Shown: positions 56,455 through 64,000 of the stretch, piece by piece | How the letters are laid out: every line of letters begins with the position of its first letter | Position numbering within the stretch: position 1 is the stretch's first letter | Source: Orobanche coerulescens | Lineage: Eukaryota; Streptophyta; Magnoliopsida; Lamiales; Orobanchaceae | Assembly: GCA_033398695.1 (NCBI GenBank) | Contig: CM065809.1 | Location: 173,776,501-173,840,500, forward strand | Reading direction: 5' to 3' | Length of the DNA: 64,000 bases | Position numbers and translations under genes: made by a program | The notes under the pieces: generated by a model | The model's database searches: none | What the model saw: only the letters and a program-made list of their open reading frames with translations | Told to the model about the DNA's origin: nothing

Positions 56455-57726
56455 TCCACCATGCGTTGGTCCGACGGGATCATCATGGGAATCTGTAGCG
56501 GTGTGCGCTGGATCGTTGGACAGGTATTTCCACCATGCGTTGGTCCGACAGGATCATCATGTGAATTTATGATGTGCGCGCTAGATCATTGTATTACCAT
56601 GTGTTGTTGTTGTGCATATGTATATTATTGGTTATCCACCTCGTGTTGGTCAAGCAGGGTCATCTTGGGATCTATGTTGTGTGAGCTGGATCATCGAATT
56701 TCCATTGAGTATACTTTGTTGTTATTATCATGGGCATATTGATGTCTTCATGTGAGTATACATTTGTAGGTCATGTGTTAGGTCCATGTCCGTATGTTGT
56801 ATTAGTCAGATCTTGGATTAGACTGACGTGATTCATCGTGGCATTGCGTATCCTGATTTATGTTCCGTATTTCCTTTTTGGTACTTGTCTTTGATGGACA
56901 ATTGATTTTCGTGTTGATATTTGATAATGATATCCGATGGATTGAATTGGTCAGAGTTGGTATATTTCGTATCAGTGAGTTATGATGTTTGATAACCTTG
57001 GGTATTGCTTGAGGTACAACACATATGTTTGGGTAGGAGTTTATTGTGTTGTTGAGGATACGAGATGTGAATTTTGCTAATGATTACTTTGGTAAGGATT
57101 ATCACGAGTTGGTAAAGTTATGGCGGTAAGATTACATTGGTCGTATTCTTACTTAGTATTTTCATTGGTATGTAATTATTGACGTGATATGATCGTTATC
57201 ATTGTTGAGTATTATGGCTGAACCCGTCGTGGGCTTTCTTTTTAGGTTCTTGGGATATCGAGCTTGTGGCGGTCGTGAAGAGATGAGCCTCCCGGAGGAT
57301 ACTGGCTATGGCATGTGTTTGTGAATCGAGTACTTTGACTAGTTGTTGTATTCCGCTGCTAGAGCAATTTTAATTGTTTGTCTTTTCCGTTGCGTGGATA
57401 TTTTTAAATGGCCTTTTGGTTTTGTCAACTTAAGTTATTTTGGAAAATCATTTTCTAAACTATTTTGTCGGTACGTGTAAGCGATGGCTTAACGTATGCT
57501 TTTAAAACTGTTGAGTTTTGGCATTTCGGGCTTTGTAGTTTCAAACGAGATTTTAGGTCGCTTTTGATAAATGAATTTTATAAAGTCTTCAAATATTTTT
57601 AAAGATATTTCCGTCATCGCCGCTTAGGCGTATTTGAATGTTTGTAAAAATATCTTTTAGCCTTGTGGGTTCCTTTTTGGGTCCCACGGCGGTGTAATAT
57701 TCCGGGATGACTCTAGGGGTGTTACA
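56455..57726 (+). repeat. 3' portion of the left LTR, with short internal tandem duplication
   Basis: The phrase accatgcgttggtccgac recurs at about 56458 and 56532, then in looser form near 56640, giving an irregular tandem of 65-75 bp. From 56501 onward the sequence matches 59080-60299. It ends in tgttaca at 57726. Confidence 0.85.
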
Positions 57727-57731
57727 GAATA

Positions 57732-57743
57732 TGGTATCAGAGC
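57732..57743 (+). promoter_or_regulatory. Primer-binding site, tRNA-iMet type
   Basis: TGGTATCAGAGC, 5 nt after the LTR end, complements the 3' end of plant initiator tRNA-Met. The match is 12 bases. Confidence 0.85.
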
Positions 57744-59079
57744 TTAAGTTATGAAAACCTAGGCTGTCGGGTCGAGTCGAGTCGTGTTTTTGTCATGTCA
57801 TTCGAGTTGTCGGTTGACAAGTGTTAGAGTTTTGGGTTTTTATTGATCACCCGTGCTTGTGTGTTATGTGATTTACCAGTGTGATGTTGTGGTTGTTTTA
57901 AACTTTTCCAAATGGTATTAATGTGTTTCTTTAGATGGAGATGTGTCGTATTTTGAGTTGAACTGATTTTACAAAATGCATGTTTTGAAATATCTGTATC
58001 GAGTATTTCTTGAGTTGAGACATGTGCCAGTATCACGGGGAATCGTCGGCTTCACGATCTGTAAGTATTTGAATTTTTGAATTGCATTGAGGATAATTGC
58101 AGTTATAAGTTGATGTACCTTGAGAAACTTTCGGAAGGATATTATGTATTACTGTATGTGGTAGCAGAATATAATAGCCGGGACAGAGCCAATGATCTTG
58201 AGAAACTGTGATTAGGGAAGATCAATATGTCGGTTAAACTTGGGAAACGAAGTAGTGTATTTGGGAGAATATTGTGAATTGTTGAGAGAAACATGTAGTC
58301 ATGTTAGTTCATTTTGAGATATATTAAACTATTTTTGAATGTCTAAAAATGATACTTTTCAAAATGAATGTTTTATGGATGTTTTACGGAAAATGATTTT
58401 GGGCCGAGACCCGATCGATTTTGAAATAGTTTTATAACTCAGGACTTGGGGTCCAAAAGGGTTTTCTACTTTATAAACTTCTTGTAATGTGGAACGGGAT
58501 AAGGGATGAGACCCTAATGTTTCAAAAAGACTTTTCTGTTTTCTAAAACTCCCGAGATTTGTAAAACACTTTACCAATCATCTATTTATTTTATTACTGC
58601 TTTTTGGGGTTTTGGTTTATTTGTTCAAATGAAATTTTTCGGGTAGTACTTCGCTGTGTTTGATTTGTTGATTATTCAGTGTTTTGTCATAGTATAGTTG
58701 AGGTGATCCAGGATGGGATAATGGTCGACGTTGCGAGTTATATGTGGGAAAAGAGTTTTTATCGGAGTCTATGCATTAAGATTTTGGAACTCTATCGTGT
58801 GGTTTTTCGATGGAATGTCAGTGGAATTGGTGATGAGCCTAATTGGTATACAGGAGTATGGATGTGGTCAATCATTTGCATAATTTCATTTTATTTAATC
58901 GTGTGTATTCGAAAAGAATTGTCATCGAGAACTTAACACAAGCGGGCCGGTTTAACTTTTCGAAAATTGATTTCGCGGTCTTACGAAAATTTATGTTTGA
59001 GTTTTGAAACTCTTAAAAGAACTTTCGAAAATTGGTCTTCTTGACAAGATTATATGATTTCAAACTAGTTTTGAAAACT
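57744..59079 (+). other. Interior of the long-LTR element, no recognisable coding capacity
   Basis: The longest + frame is 58679-58936 (85 codons, MFCHSIVEVIQDG start, with an IICIISFYLIVCI hydrophobic stretch), which I do not recognise. No gag or pol motifs are seen in any frame. The stretch before 59080 has no convincing polypurine tract. Confidence 0.5.
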
Positions 59080-60299
59080 GTGTGCGCTGGATCGTTGGAT
59101 AGGTATTTCCACCATGCGTTGGTCCGACGAGATCATCATGGGAATCTATGATGTGTGCGCTGGATCATTGTATTACCATGTGTTGTTGTTGTGCATATGT
59201 ATATTATTGGTTATTCACCTCGTGTTGATCTAGCAGGGTCATCTTGCGATCTATGCTGTGTGCGCTGGATCATCGGATTTCCATTGAGTATACTTTGTTG
59301 TTATTATCATGGGCATATTGATGTCATCATGTGAGTATGCATTTGTAGGTCTTGTGTTAGGACCGTCTCCGTATGTTGTATTGGTCAGATCTCGGATTAG
59401 ACTGACATGATTCATCGTGGCATTGCGTATCCTCAGGTATGTTCCGTATTTCCTTTTTGGTACTTGTCTTTGATGGACAATCGATTTTTGTGTTGAGATT
59501 TGATAATGATATCCGATAGATAGAATTGGTCAGAGTTGGTATATTTCGTATCAGTGAGTTACGATGTTTTGAGAACCTTGGGTATTGCTTGAGGTACAAC
59601 ATATATGTTTGGGTAGGAGTTTATTTAAGGATACGAGATGTGAATTTTGGTAAGGATTACTTTGGTAATGATTATCACGAGTTAGTAAAGTTATGGCGGT
59701 AAGATTACATTGGTCGTATTCTTACTTAGTATTTTCATTGGTATGTAATTATTGACGTGATGTGATCGTTATTATTGTTGAGTATTATGGTTGACCCCGT
59801 CGTGGGCTTTCTTTTTAGGTTCTTGGGATATCAAGCTTGTAGCGGTCGTGAAGAGATGAGCTTTCCGGAGGATACTAGCTATGGCATGTCTTTGTGAATC
59901 GAGTACTTTGATTAGTTGTTGTATTCCGCTGCTAGAGTATTTTTAATTGTTTGTGTTTTCCGCTGCGTGGGTATTTTTAAATGGCCTTTTGGTTTTGGCA
60001 ACTTAAGTTATTTTGGAAAATCATTTTCTAAACTATTTTGTCGGTACGTGTAAGCAACGACTTAACATATGCTTTTAAAATTGTTGAGTTTTGGCATTTC
60101 GGGCCTTGTAGTTTCAAACGAGATTTTATGTCACTTTTGATAAATGAATTTTATAAAGTCTTCGAATATTTTTTAAGATATTTCCGTCATCGCCACTTAG
60201 GCGTATTTGAATGTTTGTAAAAATATCTTTTAGCCTTGTGGGTTCCTTTTCGGGACCCACGGCGCTGTAATATTTCCGGATGGCTCTGGGGGTGTTACA
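59080..60299 (+). repeat. Right LTR of the long-LTR element, 5'-truncated
   Basis: It aligns with 56501-57726 with few substitutions and small deletions (for example near 59625). It ends tgttaca at 60299, followed by attttcc. The upstream join (gaaaactgtgtgcg) shows where the 5' portion is missing. Confidence 0.85.
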
Positions 60300-61614
60300 A
60301 TTTTCCTGTAACTACATATGAGAGTATTAATTACATTTAATCACATGTTTTGCATATTTATTCACATCATGGTTGTGCAAATAAAATGTCTAATTATTTT
60401 ATATTGTATATAATGTGGTGTGTTGGTCTTACACGGAAGATCACATTATCGGTGCCTTATAGAATAATATACTAGTTCACAACCTATATAATTATTTGAC
60501 AAATTATATGAAAGGTTGTAATGTATACTTGAGATTAGTTGGTCTTGACTATTAGCATGCATTAGCGTATTTGCATACGTTGAACTGGATCGAAGTGACA
60601 TAGTGTCCTCTGTACTGGCTGTCAGAAGAACGTAAATCTCGGATAATTATTATTTCTTAATTCTAAGTATATAATATTTAATTTTGTATTTATAATATTT
60701 ATTGTTTTGATTTACCATGGGTGAGAGTCAAAATGATTGACTCAATATGCTTCGTATCTTGGACAATAATATTATTAATATGACAATTATTATTATTACT
60801 AGAAATCGTGTCCCGACTCGTGCGGGTTGATGATGTCCCCTTGAAGAGCCCGATAATGATTATTATATTAAACCATGTAGGTGGATTTAAGTCAGATATA
60901 ATAACAAGGTCCGAGTGGTACTACTCTTCGATAAGATATTAATTAGTTAAAGGTGTCAGTAGCTTAAAATTAATTAATGGATATTCGATATCATAAATAC
61001 GGGAAATAATATATTTAAATAAGGAGCCTGATTTCGTAAACTGGGATTTGAGTTGGAAGTACAATATTAATTCTTTAGTGGAATGAAGATGAACTCAACC
61101 ATATTAGGAAAGGGATTAATATGGAAAGTTGGGTTGCACTAGGAGTCATCCTCCTTAAGATCCCTAGAGTAGTCTAGAGACTATAAATAGGACATCTAAA
61201 GGGGATTTCGTCTGTGTGACATTATTCCTACTTGAGAGATCGATTTTTTCCATCTTGTGCTTAATTGTATATCTTGACTTGTGTCTTTGATTCTACAATT
61301 TAGATAACACATCAATTTTCTAAGAGTGTTTACATAATACAATAAAATAAATAAAAATTGAGTGACCCCAAGTAAGAAGTAGTTCGGCCGATTCCTCATA
61401 GAAGTCCAAGCAAGATTCAGTAGCTCGTTGCCCACAAAACGTCCGGATTAAGGTGGATCATACTCTAGAAGATCTAAAGGTAGAAATACAAGAAGATCGA
61501 GGAGCAAACAACCACTGCGCTTCAAAGGTAAATATCTTATGATCTTTGATCTAGATTATGATATTTAATTTACCAACATATTTATTTAATAAATAATAAA
61601 TGATATTATTAGTA
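60300..61614. other. Unassigned AT-rich stretch with a TATA-like site
   Basis: No gene is supported. The phrase actataaataggacat (61179-61194) looks like a plant TATA box, and downstream sequence up to about 61530 resembles an LTR leader, but no partner repeat is in the window. The motif actagaaatcgtgtcccgac near 60799 faintly resembles a reversed Helitron end. Confidence 0.35.
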
Positions 61615-64000
61615 GTTTTTTTTAAAACCGAAAAAAATGTCCAGGGTGGACGGGGGTTGAGGCAGGACCCACCAACCTGTAGATAAGAAGAAATCAAGAA
61701 ATACAAAGTATCAGTCCCGAATTATGACAAAAAAATGGGCCATAATTCGGGTCCAAACATCTAAGAGATCTACGGCCCGCTAAGGAAGTACAAAGTGCAC
61801 CATAAAATCGTGGGCTAATATGCGGACCCGTAGACCAATATAAATCAACGCCGAAGTATGACCGAAAATGGGCCATAATCCGGAACCTAAAATCTAAAGT
61901 GCCTACCCCCCGCTAGAGCAATACAAGGTGCACCACTAAAACCGTGGGCTAATGTGTGGACCAATAGGCAAACAATCAATCAATAAAAAATAACACCTAC
62001 CTAAATCTAAATGAAGGATAACCAAGATGATCTATCCGTATAAGGGAGAGAAAAAACATAAGAGCAGTATCGTGAGTATAAGTCTGAATACCGAGGGACG
62101 ACATGCCGAGCTCAGAGAGGTAGTCGGCCGACCTGTGCCCTCCCGGAAAATATGAGTGATTCTGAACTGAATATCTCGGAGAATATGTCTGATACGCATA
62201 AGAGTGTGACGAACCTGCCAAGAGCCCCGATGGCCAGATGATAGCAGGGTCACCACAGCAGCAGCAACATCAAGCTCAATCCAAACATGTCTCAATCTCT
62301 TGGAAGCTAAAATCAATCCAATTGCCAGCGCTTGGATCTCTGCATCAAAACTCGAAGAGGCCTGAAAAGAGGAGTGGAAAGCAAGAAGGAGCTCTTCGTG
62401 ATGATCTCTAATCAGACCTCCCCCACCCACAATCTGAGTATCTCTATCAAACGAACCATCCGTATTCAGCTTGATCCAAAAATAGGTCTCAGGCCGAAGC
62501 CAAACCACCGGGACGGAGCGACGAGTCTGAGCGGGGGAAGATGAGACTCGCTGAAAATGATCAGGTGGCGAGCAACCCGTCCAGAACTCAGAGGAAATCA
62601 GCCCCGCAGTAGCCAATAATGCAATATGGCGCTCCACCTGCACAATAACATGAGAAGAAAGAAAAGTAACTATCCTATGCTTTGCACTATTCCTTTCTGT
62701 CCAGATGAACCAAAGGATCAGACAAGGAATAATGAAAGTCGCGTGCCTAAAGTGTGTGCCGTGTGCGAAAAAACTCAGGAGCTCAAAAATATTCTGAGTA
62801 TGGGGAAGGGATAAATGTGTCCATGCACCAAAATACTCCCACACGACATGAGCCACATCACTCTCCAGGAAAAGGTGGGCAATGGTCTCGGTATGGTAGG
62901 TCTGGGTAAGGGTATGCGAGCAGCACAAACATCTAGAAGCCAATGAAATGCCCCTCCTCTGTAGAATGTCATCAGTCGGGATCCGTCGTATGAGAAGTCA
63001 CCAAATAAACACCAAAATGGTCAGTGTGAGTAAGGCTGTCCAGATGGCCCCGTAAATAATATTAGCCTATGACCCCTCACCCTGATGTGAGACCAAGTCG
63101 ACGACAATGAGAACGCACCCGAAGAGGTAAGAGTCCAGCACATACTATTTGAGTCCTCCTCGGCAGTGGGAATCGCAGAGATCTCCTGGATGAACTGAGG
63201 GTTAAATCCTAGCTCCTCTCCAACAATAGACTCCAACCTACCCATGTCCCACGTCCCATCAACCCATAACTCATTAATCCTAAGATGGGGTCTACCAGTA
63301 ATCTGATAATAAGAAGAAATCGGCCTATCCCCAATCCAAGTATCGTCCCAAAAGCTGACCTCCCCACAGCCACGACCCAAAGGCCATCGAATGAACTCCC
63401 GAGCCTCAATACCCACGCGGAGGATACGGCGCCAAGGGTGGCTGGCACGAGCTTTAAGAGCAGTAAGCATAGGCATATAAAGGCCAGCAAAGCAGTTTCT
63501 GCGGAGCATAAACTGTGCCCACAGAGACGTGCCCGCGCGAAGGCGCCACCAGAGCTTATAACTAAAAGCCCTCGCCATATCCGAAAGGCTCCGAATCCCG
63601 AGGCCTCCCTCAGAGACCGGATGACAAATCTGTCACCAACGGACCCAGTGCGTCTTCCTCTTCGGACCAACACCACCCCAGGAGTATCTCGCAATGATCT
63701 GATCGAGCTCCTGGATAATGTACTGTGGAGGGTCCAAAACCTGAAGCAGGTGAAGAGGAATCGTGCAGAGAGTGCTCTTAATAAGAGTCAGGCGTCCCCC
63801 AAAAGCAAGGTGGCGATGGGACCAACCAGAGATCCTATCCAACATCCGTTGATTCACCCCCGCAAAGAGCTCTCGTCTCATAAAGCCTTTGTAAAGGGGC
63901 ACACCTAGATAGGTGATGGGGAGATCGCCCTGGCGAAAACCAGTAAGATCATGAACTCTCTGATGCCAACGAGGCGCATGTTTGGGAGCGAGAATAAAAG
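61615..64000 (-). pseudogene. L1-type LINE with RNase H, 3' half, running off the window edge
   Basis: On -, from the right edge: the C-terminal RT region (RLTLIKSTLCTIPLHLLQ, about 63790), KTHWVRW then an in-frame TGA (63633-63635), the SEGGLGIRSL motif, the zinc-binding region (CWTLTSSGAFSLSSTW, about 63130), a frameshift near 63060, another stop near 63000, and RNase H ([28 protein letters not shown] and ELDVAAA; about 62480-62280). The 3' UTR (61940-61640) carries a tandem unit containing ggtccgcata and ggcccatttt. It ends in an A run at about 61618. Plant L1 elements with an acquired RNase H are known. It matches 35130-36710. Confidence 0.9.

Larger units (their letters stand above)
53929..60299 (+). 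mobile_element. Long-LTR retrotransposon with tRNA-iMet primer site, no gag-pol (LARD-like)
   Basis: An LTR ends ggggtgttaca at 57726 and is followed by a primer site (57732). A second LTR end, nearly identical, stops at 60299. The shared part is 56501-57726 against 59080-60299. The left boundary is uncertain: the sequence starting tgtatactgc at 53929 directly follows the hAT duplication and may be the LTR start, which would give a 3.8-kb LTR. The interior (57727-59079) has no gag, protease, RT or integrase. The 3' LTR lacks its 5' portion, so the copy is rearranged. Confidence 0.7.

Noticed and set aside
60796..60830. Possible reversed Helitron 3' end (actag then a cccg...cggg hairpin)
   Set aside because: The stem is only about four base pairs and no TC start was found on the expected side.

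Overview
This is nuclear DNA of a flowering plant, most likely a eudicot. It holds two recognisable host genes, both with plant-specific relatives (a 3-ketoacyl-CoA synthase and a many-intron pentatricopeptide-repeat gene), embedded in dense, nested transposable elements. There is no rRNA, tRNA gene or CRISPR array that I can support.

Layout. (1) 1-22.7 kb: a large Mutator-like element (MULE). It carries a decayed Ulp1/C48-type SUMO-protease-like gene (1-2788, +), a small two-exon acidic gene (18873-19236, +) and a convergent, decayed MULE transposase (19567-22380, -). Its non-coding parts are packed with palindromic CACGATCGTG-like motifs. The MULE is split by an Athila-like LTR retrotransposon (element A, 4667-18739, 5-bp target duplication gggtc). 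Element A is in turn split by a smaller, inverted relative (element B, 10182-15162, target duplication gcgct). A and B carry tRNA-Asp-type primer sites but no reverse transcriptase or integrase, so both look non-autonomous.

(2) 23.8-25.2 kb: an intact, intronless 3-ketoacyl-CoA synthase gene (+) for very-long-chain fatty acid elongation.

(3) 26.2-50.3 kb: a ten-exon PPR gene (-), apparently the orthologue of Arabidopsis At1g10910 (EMB3103), coding for 679 residues. Its exons total only 2.0 kb; the 24-kb span is largely transposons in introns. Intron 7 holds a chromodomain-type Ty3/gypsy element with a hAT-like insertion in its integrase, an L1-type LINE fragment ending 37 nt from the splice donor, an RTE fragment and a hAT remnant. 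Intron 6 holds a Pack-MULE-like element. Intron 2 holds an inverted-repeat MITE and a Helitron with a second Helitron inside it. Intron 1 holds a long-TIR element containing a hAT containing an RTE fragment, followed by an Emigrant-like element. All exons keep frame across their junctions, so the gene looks functional.

(4) 50.3-64 kb: two back-to-back Helitron remnants just upstream of the PPR start codon, a truncated RTE LINE carrying a hAT-like MITE with a perfect 8-bp duplication, a long-LTR element with a tRNA-iMet primer site and an almost gene-free interior (about 53.9-60.3 kb), an unassigned AT-rich stretch, and a second copy of the L1-type LINE running off the right edge (-).

The most interesting theme is that three unrelated element families here (the MULE, the Athila-like pair and the iMet-primed long-LTR element) each carry their own dense cluster of a different short palindrome (CACGATCGTG, GCCGCGGC, TTACGTACGTAA). 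In the MULE, this sits beside a small gene with two SUMO-interaction-like motifs and a SUMO-protease-like gene.
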